Assembly (NCBI RefSeq): GCF_017654605.1
Contig: NZ_CP072113.1
Location: 1,798,001 to 1,862,000, forward strand
DNA from: Yimella sp. cx-51
GTDB taxonomy: Bacteria; Actinomycetota; Actinomycetes; Actinomycetales; Dermatophilaceae
Direction of reading: 5' to 3'
Length of the DNA: 64,000 nucleotides
Numbering within the stretch: the first letter of the stretch is position 1; each line of letters starts with the position of its first letter. The position numbers were made by a program, and so were the translations under genes. This document shows positions 39,075 to 48,025 of this stretch, piece after piece. The notes below the pieces were generated by a model. It made no database searches, had not been told where the DNA came from, and saw nothing but the letters and a program-made list of their open reading frames with translations.

Positions 39075-40532
39075 ATGCAAGAAAGCAGCGCACCTTCACT
39101 CGACCGGCTGATCAGCCAGGTCGCGCAGTTGTGCTCTGCCACAAGCGATTTCGACAAGATGACGCAGCTCGAAGAGCTGCAACAACTCGTCAACGCTGCC
39201 TACGGGGCGATCGCGCGAGTGTCCGTCGACTTCGACCACTCACAACGCGAGCAGTAGCGTCTCTCGGCGGTGCCTTCTCGTGAGCGCGGTCGAGGCGGCG
39301 CCGACCAGATCGCCCTTGCCCGTCGCATCACGCCTTCCCAGGCTTCGCGCGATCTTGGGTTCGCGTGCGCTCTGAGCACCGACCTTCCGGGCGCCGGTGA
39401 CCTCCTGAGCCATGGCCGCATCAGTGAGCGCGCGGCCCAGGCCGTGCACCGTGAATCCGACCACCTCGACCCGGGGCTTCGACGCGAACTCGACTCCGAT
39501 TTGGCGCCAGTCCTACCGAAGGCGTCGGTACGGGGTGCAGCGAACGCCACCCGTGGTGCAGCGCTCAGCCTCGATCCGGACGGCGCGACCAAGCGAGCGA
39601 CGAAGGCTGCGGCCGATCGTGCGGCGTGGTTCAAGCCGGCCAAGGACGGCATGTGCAAGATCGTTGCGTTCCTACCAGCGGCCCAAGGTCTCAGCGCTTT
39701 TCAAACGTTGAAGCGCGACGTGGGCACGGCGATGGCCACCGGCGACATCGACGGTGGCATCAACGGGCGCACTCGCTCCCAACTCACGGCCGACCTGTTC
39801 ACCGAACGCCTCACCGGCGCGTCCGTGGCCAAGAGCACCCCGGTCGAAGTCCAGTTGTTCATGCCGACGGAACAGGTCTTCGGCGACCAAGCCAGCGCAG
39901 CAGCACCCACACACTCGACCGCACATCCCGCGTTCGGCGTCCGCGCTCACTCTGATGTGGCGGACGTTGATGGTCCGTCGTGGTTGGCCGGGTACGGCCC
40001 GATCCTCGCGGCGATCGCACGCGGCATCATTGCCGGCGCTGGCGACCTCCTGCCGCCACCAGCCGTGCTTGACCAGGCGCAGGCTTGGCTGCGACGCGTG
40101 TTCGTCGACCCCGTCACCGGACATGTCAGCGATATCGACTCCCGCCGGCGCATTTTCGACGGCACTCTGCGCCGATTCATCACGATCCGCGACCAGATCT
40201 GCCGCACTCCCGGGTGCGACGCCCCGATCCGCGACATCGACCACGTACAAAGACACCGGGACGACGGCACCACGTCGACCGAGAACGGTGTCGGTGTCTG
40301 TCAGCGGTTCAATCTGGTGAGGGAAATGCCCGGGTGGACCACCGAAGTCGTCCATGGCGCCGGACCACCCGGCGCGCACCCACACACCATGAGGATCGCC
40401 ACTCCGACAGGCAAGACGTACTACTCGACCGCACCACCGGTCCGTGGTGGGTCAATAAAGCGATCTCGTGAACCGGGTGTTCTTGAGGACCAGCTGGGTC
40501 GAGCACTCGACCTGTACTGGCCCGCGGCTTGA
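39075..40532 (+). pseudogene. DUF222 (13E12-type) HNH endonuclease gene with in-frame amber codon
   Basis: Translation from ATG 39075 gives 60 residues ending VDFDHSQREQ, then TAG (39255-39257). The same frame continues RLSAVPSRERGRGGADQIALARR and runs to 40532 with the rest of a DUF222 protein and an HNH domain (CRTPGC, IDHV, NGVGVC). The join reads through exactly as in intact family members, so one nonsense change split the gene. A zinc-ligand position also reads CQRF where CxxC is usual, suggesting further decay. The downstream part could still be made from an internal start. Confidence 0.85.
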
Positions 40533-40538
40533 TCGGCC

Positions 40539-41117
40539 TCAGTCCTCTGTGGCTGCCTTGGCAGCGGCCTTGGCCTGCTTCTTGAAGTCACGCACCTTCT
40601 GCAGCGAGGTGTCGTCGACCACATCGGCAACCGATCGGAAGCTGCCCTGTTCGGCGTACGGCCCGATCGCTTCGCGCCAGCCGTCGGGCTGCACGTCCAG
40701 CTGCTTGGCCAGAAGCGCGGCGAAGATGCGCGCCTTCTGGTCGCCGAACCCGGGGAGCGCTTTGAGCCGCTTGAGCAAGTCCTTGGTGTCGGTGGAGGTT
40801 GTCCAGATCTTCGCGGCGTCGCCGTCGTACTCGTCGACCACCACCTGCGCCAGCTGCTGCACGCGGCCTGCCATCGAGCGTCCGTAGCGGTGGATCGCCG
40901 GCGGCGTCGAGGCGAGGTCGGCGAACTTCTCGGGCTCTTGGGCTGCGATCACCTTGGGGTCGATCGTGCCCAACCTGGACGCGATCTTCGCCGGACCACG
41001 GAAGGCGTGCTCCATCGGGAACTGCTGGTCGAGCAGCATCCCGACCAACAAAGCGAACGGGTCGGACGACAGCAATGCATCAGCTTCGGCGTCCTGGGCG
41101 ATCTGGATCTTCGGCAT
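40539..41117 (-). CDS. HhH-GPD-type base-excision DNA repair protein
   Basis: The 192-aa protein has the helix-hairpin-helix loop LKALPGFGDQKARIFAALL (about 118-136) of the HhH-GPD superfamily, with SDPFALLVGMLLDQQ near the N-terminus. No iron-sulfur cysteine cluster is present. It is a DNA glycosylase-like protein of unknown lesion specificity. TAGACT at 41124-41129, six bases before ATG 41117, suggests its own leaderless promoter after dinB. Confidence 0.85.
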   Translation of the reverse strand: MPKIQIAQDAEADALLSSDPFALLVGMLLDQQFPMEHAFRGPAKIASRLGTIDPKVIAAQEPEKFADLASTPPAIHRYGRSMAGRVQQLAQVVVDEYDGDAAKIWTTSTDTKDLLKRLKALPGFGDQKARIFAALLAKQLDVQPDGWREAIGPYAEQGSFRSVADVVDDTSLQKVRDFKKQAKAAAKAATED

Positions 41118-41136
41118 GGGCCGAGTCTAGGCCGCG

Positions 41137-42332
41137 TCAGGAGGGTTGCCTCGGCGCTCCGGGATCAGCAAGCATCGGCACTTCGATGCCGTCCGACTGT
41201 CCGACGAGCACGCCGCGGCGCACCGACCCGCTGCCGTATTTTTCCCGCACCTCATCGAGCGCGGTGTCGAGCACACCGGACTGATGAGCATCGAAGGGAA
41301 GCATCAGCTGCGTCGCGCCGGACGCCTCAAGACCGCCAATCGTGAGTCCCAACAAGGTGATTCCGCGATCAGCGATCAACGGCCGAAGCCCGAGCAGCAG
41401 TTCGCGGGCGATCCGCAGCACGGTCTCAGTGGCGGTGGTCGGACGCGGGAGCGTACGCGAGCGGGTAACTCGTTCGTAGTCGGCGAACCTCACCCGAACG
41501 GTCACCGTCGCACCAGGCCGGCCACCGTCACGGACGCGTCCCATGACGCGATCGACGATCCCGACGAGGATCTGGTCGAGTTCGGCATCGCTGCGCCGGC
41601 CCGGGCCGAATGCCCGCTGCGAACCAATGGATCGCCGACGCTTACCCGTCTCCACGGGGGAGGGTCTTGGAAGTGAGACAGCGCATACAGGTGCCGCCCG
41701 GACGCCTTCCCGACCGTCTCCGAGAGGCCGCGGTGATCAAGCTCCGCCATCTGACCGATGGTGCGGATTCCCTTGGCGTGCAGCTTTTCTGCAGTCTTCT
41801 GACCGACGCCCCAGAGCCGTTCGATCGGCAATGGATAGAGGAATGCCTCCTCGCCGTCATGCGGCACCACCAGCAATCCGTCCGGTTTGGAGACGGCGCT
41901 GGCGATCTTGGCGAGGTACTTCGTCCGCGCCACACCCACCGAGATCGGCAGACCCACCTCGTCACGCACCCGCCGGCGCAGCAGGTCGGCCACCACGCGC
42001 GGCGAGCCGACGCTGCGGGCCAAACCACCGACGTCCAGGAACGCCTCGTCGACCGAGATGCCTTCGACGTTGGGCGTGAGGTCGTGGAAGATGTCGAAGA
42101 CAGCGCGGCTGGCCTCCATGTAGACCTTCGGCCGCATCGGCACGATCAGCAGGTCGGGGCACAGGCTGCGCGCGATCCGCTCGCCCATCGGCGTCGACAC
42201 ACCCATCGCTTTCGCTTCGTACGAGGCAGCCATGATGATGCCGCCGCCGACCGCGACCGGCCGCCCACGCAGCCGTGGGTCGTCGCGCTGCTCGACCGAG
42301 GCGTAGAACGAGTCGAGATCAGCGTGCAACAT
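41137..42332 (-). pseudogene. dinB: DNA polymerase IV gene with frameshift
   Basis: The first 225 or so residues match Y-family polymerases: HADLDSFYASVEQ and GISVDEAFLDV carry the catalytic acids, and LWGVGQKTAEKL the helix-hairpin-helix. At the run GGGGG on the plus strand (41656-41660) the frame shifts. One extra G would join DPPP to VETGKRRRSIGSQRAFG and continue to a normal end at 41137, giving about 398 aa. As read, the product ends at 41502 with a 50-residue junk tail and no little finger. ATG 42332 has GAAGG five bases upstream. Sequencing error, phase variation or real loss cannot be told apart here. Confidence 0.85.
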
Positions 42333-42349
42333 GGGACCTTCGATGGACA

Positions 42350-42363
42350 CGAACATATGTTCG
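42350..42363. promoter_or_regulatory. LexA-binding SOS box of dinB
   Basis: CGAACATATGTTCG is a perfect match to the Gram-positive LexA consensus CGAACNNNNGTTCG. On the minus strand TTGTCG, 16 bases, TATGTT makes a promoter whose -10 lies inside the box, so LexA would block it. It lies 18 bases before the dinB start and about 83 bases from the divergent DUF5709 gene. Confidence 0.92.
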
Positions 42364-42445
42364 CATCGGTCACCGACAACGACCGTCGAAACAACATCTC
42401 GGAGGAACACCCACAACAGCTGCCACCGGTCGTAGCCTGATCGGC

Positions 42446-42919
42446 ATGAGTAACGGTGGAGACCTCGGAAGCGACTTCGGCAGCCACTCCCTCGATCCGC
42501 AGGAGCGGGCCGACGCGGAGCTCTACATGGACGACCCCGAGGCGGGCGACGACGAACCGTGGACCCCGCCTGAGCGTCAGCCCCGCGGCGCGGAGTCGGT
42601 CGACGTCGAAGATGAAACGCTCGACCAGCGCCTTGCCCAGGAGGAGCCCGAGGAGGGCACCGCGTACGGAAATCCCCGCCCCAGCGACGCGGATGACGAC
42701 TTGGTCGGCGGCGACGACCCGGACGCTATCCCGGCCGAAGAAGACTTCGTCGGCGATCCCGACGAGGTGGTCCAGGGCGGCTCTGGTGACGACTCGCTCT
42801 ATGACGGGGACGAACCTGCCGAGGAGTCAGCGATGCACATCGTCAACGACGACGAAGAGTCGTTCGACGAGGAAGACGTCAACATCGACGGTGAAGAAGA
42901 CATCGACTACGAGGACTGA
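42446..42919 (+). CDS. DUF5709 family acidic protein
   Basis: The 157-aa protein is strongly acidic, with LDPQERADAELYMDDPE at the start, DETLDQRLAQEEPE in the middle and an Asp/Glu-rich tail; it matches the DUF5709 family. No enzyme motif is seen. TAGCCT at 42433-42438, seven bases before the ATG, suggests a leaderless transcript. It faces dinB across the LexA box. Confidence 0.75.
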   Translation: MSNGGDLGSDFGSHSLDPQERADAELYMDDPEAGDDEPWTPPERQPRGAESVDVEDETLDQRLAQEEPEEGTAYGNPRPSDADDDLVGGDDPDAIPAEEDFVGDPDEVVQGGSGDDSLYDGDEPAEESAMHIVNDDEESFDEEDVNIDGEEDIDYED

Positions 42920-42937
42920 TCAGTCCCAGTCGTCGCG

Positions 42938-45046
42938 CTAGGCGTCGATCCGCTCGAGGTCGAGTTCGGTGGCGTTCTCGACGATGAAGTCTTTACGCGG
43001 CGCAACGTCGGAGCCCATGAGCAGATCGAACATCCGCTCGGCGGCTTCGGCGTCGGCCATCGTCACGCGGCGCAGCATGCGGTGGCGCGGCTCCATCGTG
43101 GTCTCGGCGAGCTGATCGGCGTCCATCTCACCCAGGCCCTTGTAGCGCTGGGGCTGCTTGATGGTGCGTCCTTTCTTGGTGAGCTCGGCCATCGTCCGGC
43201 GCATCTGCGCCTCGGAGTAGGTGTAGATCACCTCGCCCTTGGCACGACCCTGGGCTGCAGTCTCGATGCGGTGCAGCGGTGGCACGGCGGCGTACACCCG
43301 GCCGGCTTCGACCAACGGACGCATGTAGCGGAAGAAGAGTGTCAACAGCAGGGTGCGGATGTGCGCGCCGTCGACATCGGCGTCGGTCATCAGGATGACC
43401 TTGCCGTAGCGCACCATGTCGAGGTCGAAGGATCGCCCTGATCCACCGCCGACCACCTGGATGATCGCTGCGCACTCGGCGTTCTTGAGCATGTCGCCGA
43501 CGGACGCCTTCTGCACGTTGAGGATCTTGCCGCGGATCGGCAACAACGCTTGGTACTCGGAGTTGCGGGCCGCCATACCGGTGCCGAGGGCGGAGTCACC
43601 CTCGACGATGAACAGCTCCGTGCGATCGGAGTCGGTGGAACGGCAGTCCTTCAGCTTCGGCGGCAAGGAGGACGACTCCAGCGCGGTCTTACGGCGCTGC
43701 GTCTCCTTGTGCAGCCGAGCGCTGATGCGCGACTTCATCTCCGCGACGATCTTTTCCAGCACCTGCGAGGACTGACCCTTCAGGTCACGTTTGGTGGAGG
43801 TGAGGTTCGCGGTGAGTTCTTGCTCGACCACCTTGCTGACGATCGAACGCACGGCGGACGTGCCAAGCACCTCCTTGGTCTGGCCCTCGAACTGCGGCTC
43901 GGCCAGGCGCACGGTGACCACGGCGGTGAGACCGGCCATGATGTCGTCCTTGTCGACCTTGTCGTTGCCGACCTTGAGGCGTCGGGAGTTGACCTCGAGT
44001 TGCTTGCGGAAGACCTTGAGCAGTGACTGCTCGAAGCCGGAGATGTGGGTGCCGCCCTTGGGGGTGGCGATGATGTTGACGAACGACTTGAGCTTGGTGT
44101 CGTAGCCGGTGCCCCAGCGGAGCGCCACGTCGACCGAGCAGGTGCGCTCGACCTCGGTGGGGGTCATGTGACCGGCCTCGTCGAGCACCGGCACGGTTTC
44201 GGTGAAGGTGCCTTCGCCCTGCAGACGCCACACATCGGTGACGGCCGGATCGGAGGCGAGGAACTCGGTGAACTCGCTGATGCCACCGTCGTGCAGGAAG
44301 ACCTCTTCGTGCGGCCCCTCCGCACCCGGGGTGCCGGGTAGACCGCGCTCGTCGCGGATCGCGAGCGTCAACCCCGGGATGAGGAAGGAGGTCTGCCTGG
44401 CGCGGTCGATGAGGCTGTCGTAGTCGAAGGTCGCGGTCTTGAGGAAGATCTGCTGGTCGGCCCAGTAGCGGATGCGGCACCCGGTGACGCCGCGCTTGGC
44501 CTTGCCGACGACTGCGAGTTCGCTGCCCAGCTCGAACGGGGTGAACTCAGCGTCAGGGCCCTCACCGTGGAAGGTGCCGGGCTCGCCGCGACGAAAACTC
44601 ATGCCGTAGGTCTTGCCAGCGCGGTCTACCTCGACGTCAAGGCGGGCCGACAGGGCGTTGACCACAGAAGCGCCAACGCCGTGCAGACCTCCGGACGCGG
44701 TGTACGAGCCGCCACCGAACTTGCCGCCTGCGTGCAACTTGGTGAAGACCACCTCCACGCCGGACAGGCCCGTGCGCGGCTCGATGTCGACAGGGATGCC
44801 GCGACCGCGGTCGGTCACCTGCACAGAACCATCAGCGAACAGCGCGACGTCGATGCGGTCGCCGTGACCACCGAGTGCCTCATCGACCGAGTTGTCGATG
44901 ATCTCCCAGAGGCAGTGCATGAGGCCGCGGGCGTCGGTGGAGCCGATGTACATACCGGGACGTTTACGGACCGCCTCGAGGCCCTCGAGCACCTGGAGGT
45001 GCCGGGCGTTGTATTCCTTGGCGGACGAGGTACTGCGGGGAACCAC
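42938..45046 (-). CDS. parE: DNA topoisomerase IV subunit B
   Basis: The 702-aa ATPase subunit has the GHKL motifs EIIDNSVDEALGGH, DRGRGIPVD and GGLHGVGASVVNALS, transducer domain, and TOPRIM with VEGDSALGTGMAARNS and LMTDADVDGAHIRTLLL. GDSALGT instead of GDSAGGS separates actinobacterial topo IV B from GyrB. GTG 45046 has AAGGAG about ten bases upstream. It pairs with parC at 33.6 kb. Confidence 0.93.
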   Translation of the reverse strand: MVPRSTSSAKEYNARHLQVLEGLEAVRKRPGMYIGSTDARGLMHCLWEIIDNSVDEALGGHGDRIDVALFADGSVQVTDRGRGIPVDIEPRTGLSGVEVVFTKLHAGGKFGGGSYTASGGLHGVGASVVNALSARLDVEVDRAGKTYGMSFRRGEPGTFHGEGPDAEFTPFELGSELAVVGKAKRGVTGCRIRYWADQQIFLKTATFDYDSLIDRARQTSFLIPGLTLAIRDERGLPGTPGAEGPHEEVFLHDGGISEFTEFLASDPAVTDVWRLQGEGTFTETVPVLDEAGHMTPTEVERTCSVDVALRWGTGYDTKLKSFVNIIATPKGGTHISGFEQSLLKVFRKQLEVNSRRLKVGNDKVDKDDIMAGLTAVVTVRLAEPQFEGQTKEVLGTSAVRSIVSKVVEQELTANLTSTKRDLKGQSSQVLEKIVAEMKSRISARLHKETQRRKTALESSSLPPKLKDCRSTDSDRTELFIVEGDSALGTGMAARNSEYQALLPIRGKILNVQKASVGDMLKNAECAAIIQVVGGGSGRSFDLDMVRYGKVILMTDADVDGAHIRTLLLTLFFRYMRPLVEAGRVYAAVPPLHRIETAAQGRAKGEVIYTYSEAQMRRTMAELTKKGRTIKQPQRYKGLGEMDADQLAETTMEPRHRMLRRVTMADAEAAERMFDLLMGSDVAPRKDFIVENATELDLERIDA

Positions 45047-45338
45047 GAGGGTCGAACTCCTTCTGGGCGGCGGCGCGTGCGAAGCCTAACCGCCGGCACC
45101 GACAGCACCCGGTAGGCGTGCCGCGCAAGCCCGCAACTGACCGCGCGTGGGGCCGCCCGATTCGAAAACGTGACTCGCCGCACGATCGATACTGCACCGG
45201 GGAATCTTGTGAGGTGCTTGGATGTTGGAACATCGGAACGGCAGTGGTGCAACCGCAACGGAGGCGCAACCGTCGTAACGAACAACTCCTTAGGGGGAAC
45301 TGAAGGCGCATCGAGCGCCTGACGAAAGGATGGACCCA
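45047..45338. other. Divergent spacer and leader before the DUF7455 gene
   Basis: This 292-base spacer separates parE from the DUF7455 gene. It holds GATGTT-GG-AACATC, a 6-bp-arm inverted repeat (45221-45234), and a stem-loop AGGCGC/GCGCCT (45304-45320) just before the Shine-Dalgarno GAAAGGA. An open reading of 61 codons (45118-45303) has no coding character. A small RNA is possible but not supported. Confidence 0.4.
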
Positions 45339-45542
45339 ATGGCCACTGCACTAGCACCCACTCTGACCGCTGCCGACCGCTGCGACCGCTGCGGAGCACA
45401 GGCATTCATCCGGGCCCGTCTTGCCGGCGACATGGAGCTCCTCTTCTGCGCCCACCACGGACGCAGCCACCTGGACAAGCTCCGGGCTGTCGCCGAAGAA
45501 GTGATCGACGAGACCGATCGTCTCCAGGCCGGTCAGAGCTGA
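45339..45542 (+). CDS. DUF7455 family small zinc-binding-like protein
   Basis: The 67-aa protein has CDRCGAQAFIRARL and LLFCAHHGRSH, a CxxC plus CxHH set likely to bind a metal. It matches the short actinobacterial DUF7455 family usually found near parE and the major sigma gene. ATG 45339 has GAAAGGA eight bases upstream, better placed than ATG 45330. Role unknown; a long leader and strong terminator suggest high expression. Confidence 0.8.
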   Translation: MATALAPTLTAADRCDRCGAQAFIRARLAGDMELLFCAHHGRSHLDKLRAVAEEVIDETDRLQAGQS

Positions 45543-45560
45543 CCCCGACCCAACGACATC

Positions 45561-45593
45561 CAGGAAGGCCCGCACAACGTGCGGGCCTTCCTG
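45561..45593 (+). terminator. Terminator hairpin after the DUF7455 gene
   Basis: CAGGAAGGCCCGCAC pairs perfectly with GTGCGGGCCTTCCTG over 15 bp around the loop AAC. No clear T tract follows, as is common in high-G+C genomes. Confidence 0.85.
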
Positions 45594-45621
45594 CTGCTGC
45601 AGTCGCGATAGGTTCGGCACC

Positions 45622-46104
45622 GTGGAACCTGTGACAGTGCTGGCCGGCGTGATGATCTTCGTCGGCATCCTCGGCCTCATCGTGCCCGTGCTACCCGGCT
45701 TGCTGATCACCGAAGCGGGCGTGCTGCTGTGGGCCTGGCACGAAGGATCAACCACGGCGTGGACGATCTTCGGCATCAGCGTCGTGGTGGCACTGATCGG
45801 GTGGTTCCTGCAGTACCACCTGCCCAACAAGTCGCTGCGTCAGGCGGGAGTGCCGGGGCGTTCACGGCTGGCGGGTGTCGTCCTCGCCGCGATCGGCTTC
45901 TTCGTCGTGCCGTACGTCGGACTCTTCCTGGGATTCATCGCCGGTGTCTACCTCGCCGAGCACCTGCGCTTGCGCAATCCCTCGGCGGCGTGGACGTCGA
46001 CGAAGATGGCGCTCAAGGCAGTCGTGGCCAGCATCGGAATCGAACTCGCGGCCGCCGTCATCGTGTCGGCCCTGTGGATCTCGGGGCTGCTGCTCACTCG
46101 CTGA
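45622..46104 (+). CDS. DUF456 domain membrane protein
   Basis: The 160-aa membrane protein has about four hydrophobic segments and the DUF456 glycine-rich pattern (LPGLLITEAGVLLWA, FVVPYVGLFLGFIAGVYLAE). Function unknown. GTG 45622 follows TAGGTT (45609-45614) by seven bases, another leaderless candidate. It converges on the DUF3040 gene. Confidence 0.82.
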   Translation: MEPVTVLAGVMIFVGILGLIVPVLPGLLITEAGVLLWAWHEGSTTAWTIFGISVVVALIGWFLQYHLPNKSLRQAGVPGRSRLAGVVLAAIGFFVVPYVGLFLGFIAGVYLAEHLRLRNPSAAWTSTKMALKAVVASIGIELAAAVIVSALWISGLLLTR

Positions 46105-46122
46105 GCGGGAACACCCGGCGGT

Positions 46123-46545
46123 TCACCACTGCTCGCGCCGGCGACGCTCCCAGCGCTCTTCCATCCGCTGCATGAGCGACCCACCGGACGCGGTGCGGGA
46201 CGGCGTCGACGGACGACGTCCGCGCTTGGGCCGCGACACCGGACGCACGGTGCCGTCCTGCTGCACCGAACCCAAGGTGGTCTCCTGCTCACCGGATCCA
46301 CTGAAGGCCCAAGCCGCAACGGCGACCATGATGACGAAGCCGACCACACCCAGCCAGATGAGCTGGTTCATCACGCCGAGCACCGCGACACCGAGGCCAA
46401 GCAGCATGCCACCCGCGGCGAGCATCAGACGGCCGCTTCGCGGATTGCGCGGCGTGCGCATCTGCGATGCGAACTTCGGGTCCTCTTGCGAGAGGGCCTT
46501 CTCCATCTGGTCGAGCATGCGTTGCTCGTGCTCCGACAGCGGCAC
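46123..46545 (-). CDS. DUF3040 domain membrane protein
   Basis: The 140-aa protein opens MPLSEHEQRMLDQMEKAL, the DUF3040 signature, followed by two membrane segments (about 40-80) and a basic C-terminus. GTG 46545 has GGAGG six bases upstream; the longer ORF from 46602 precedes that Shine-Dalgarno. The family is actinobacterial and often lies near dinB and cell-division genes. Function unknown. Confidence 0.88.
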   Translation of the reverse strand: MPLSEHEQRMLDQMEKALSQEDPKFASQMRTPRNPRSGRLMLAAGGMLLGLGVAVLGVMNQLIWLGVVGFVIMVAVAAWAFSGSGEQETTLGSVQQDGTVRPVSRPKRGRRPSTPSRTASGGSLMQRMEERWERRRREQW

Positions 46546-46674
46546 GACCGACCTCCAAACACCTGTTCCGATGAGCTGATGCGAACGTGTTAGCCCCGCC
46601 ACACGTACGACGTCTCCTAAGGATAGGTCGCCGAAGGGTGCCGTGGTAGATCGGGCGTACCAACTCGTCGGAGA

Positions 46675-47151
46675 TCAGAGGTATTTTTCCGACCATCCGC
46701 GCCCGGAGGAGATCTCCAACGGAGCACTCGGGCCCATCGGGAGGCCGAGTGCCTGCAGCACCATGCCAAGAAATGTCTCCGCGTCGCGGATCAGATCGTC
46801 GGCCTCGCGTTGCGTCGGACGCCGCACTCCGCGGTCGAAGACTTGGCCGCGCTGGCCGGTGGCAGCAAAGAACTCCGCCCATTCGGTGAGTTCGGGCGCG
46901 ACTGTCGCCACGACCTGCCAGACCGAGCGTGGGCCTGACCGGGAGGTGCGACGACTACGCGCCGCCAGGAGTGCAGCGGCAGCTCGCAGTGCACCCAACT
47001 GGGCGCAGCGGTAGCGCTCGCAGAGATCCTGTTGATGACACGCCTCGAGCAGGCAGTCGCGCGACCTGTCGATCAAGTCGAGCACGCCCCCGGCCACGAC
47101 ATGCGGCGGACGATCGTTCGGCTGGCTCACATTGCGGGCGACGGCGGTCAT
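46675..47151 (-). CDS. SAV_6107 family HEPN-domain protein
   Basis: The 158-aa helical protein matches the actinobacterial SAV_6107-type HEPN family, with SRDCLLEACHQQDLCERYRCAQLGALRAAAALL. AGGAG lies five bases before ATG 47151. The role is not known; HEPN domains often bind nucleotides or cleave RNA, but the RNase-type RxxxxH motif is not evident. It usually sits close to dinB and DUF3040. Confidence 0.75.
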   Translation of the reverse strand: MTAVARNVSQPNDRPPHVVAGGVLDLIDRSRDCLLEACHQQDLCERYRCAQLGALRAAAALLAARSRRTSRSGPRSVWQVVATVAPELTEWAEFFAATGQRGQVFDRGVRRPTQREADDLIRDAETFLGMVLQALGLPMGPSAPLEISSGRGWSEKYL

Positions 47152-47171
47152 GGCAGCTCCTGTCACAAGAT

Positions 47172-47201
47172 CGATTTATCGAACTGATGTTCGATGAATC
47201 G
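47172..47201. repeat. Inverted repeat between hepT and the SAV_6107 gene
   Basis: CGATTTATCGAAC (47172-47184) and GTTCGATGAATCG (47189-47201) pair with a single mismatch around TGAT. It is A+T-rich compared with its surroundings. It could be the mntA-hepT terminator or an operator for the HEPN gene. Confidence 0.6.
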
Positions 47202-47234
47202 ACTGTAGGCGGAGCCACCGACAACGACGTTGAG

Positions 47235-47585
47235 TCAGCTTCTGATCTCTGGCAGCACTACGTCGCTCAGATATGCGCGCAGGGCAGGTACATCGCGGGA
47301 CACGGTGCGCCACACCCGCCGCGGGTCGAGATCGTCGTACTGATGCGCAGCTAAGTTGCGCATACCAACAATCTTCCGCCAAGGCTGACCGGGGAACTGC
47401 TGCAACACCTCTGGCGGGATGCGGTTGATGGTTTCGCCAATGCGGATGAGTCCCATCTCGATTGCCCACTGGGTGCGGACGTCGGTGACGAAAGATTCCT
47501 CGTCCATGTCGAGCAGTCGTGCCACCTCGTCACAGAGCGCAACCGTGCGTTCGGCGGCGTCACGCGCTCTCCCGAGATCACTCAC
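47235..47585 (-). CDS. hepT: HepT-like RNase toxin (DUF86)
   Basis: The 116-aa HEPN protein has GLIRIGETINRIP and the active motif RNLAAHQYDDLD, the RxxxxHxY pattern of HepT ribonuclease toxins. In characterised pairs the Tyr of this motif is AMPylated by MntA, which silences the toxin. GTG 47585 overlaps the mntA stop by four bases. Confidence 0.85.
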   Translation of the reverse strand: MSDLGRARDAAERTVALCDEVARLLDMDEESFVTDVRTQWAIEMGLIRIGETINRIPPEVLQQFPGQPWRKIVGMRNLAAHQYDDLDPRRVWRTVSRDVPALRAYLSDVVLPEIRS

Positions 47586-48025
47586 ACCGCTACCGCTTCG
47601 CCCAGCACCCGATCGCGAATAGGCCCGCGAAGGGAGTCGAGTCCGACCACATCCACCTGCGCTTGGAGCAAGTCGGCAAGCTCCGATCGCAGGCCCACCT
47701 CGTCGAGCAGAGTTGCGTCGTCGGTGAACTCGACAAGAAAGTCGATGTCAGAAGTCGCGGTTTCCTGACCCTTGGCCACCGAACCGAATATCCGCGGCCT
47801 CGCGGCATTGTGAGCAGCTACAAGCTGACGAATCTCCTTGCGGTGCAGATCAACACGTTGGATCAGTGGCACGTAGAGCGCCTGCTGGAGCCGTGCCAGC
47901 ACCTCTGGTGACGGCACCCGTCGACCGTTCTCGTACGCCGACAGGTTCGGCTGAGGCACCGCTGCGGCACGCGCCAACTGTGACTGGCTCAGGCCTGCCG
48001 CGAGTCGCTGCGTACGAAGGTCCAT
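47582..48025 (-). CDS. mntA: MntA-type nucleotidyltransferase antitoxin with N-terminal HTH domain
   Basis: The 147-aa protein joins an XRE-type helix-turn-helix (MDLRTQRLAAGLSQSQLA, residues 1-50) to a minimal nucleotidyltransferase with GSVAKGQETATSDIDFLVEF, the GSx(10)DxD motif. It should AMPylate HepT and may repress its own promoter. TAACCT at 48032-48037 lies six bases before ATG 48025, favouring this start over ATG 48031. hepT is coupled downstream. Confidence 0.85.
   Translation of the reverse strand: MDLRTQRLAAGLSQSQLARAAAVPQPNLSAYENGRRVPSPEVLARLQQALYVPLIQRVDLHRKEIRQLVAAHNAARPRIFGSVAKGQETATSDIDFLVEFTDDATLLDEVGLRSELADLLQAQVDVVGLDSLRGPIRDRVLGEAVAV

Noticed and set aside
45118-45303. 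61-codon frame in the leader of the DUF7455 gene
   Set aside because: No ribosome-binding site, poor codon-position bias and no recognisable motif; left as part of the leader.
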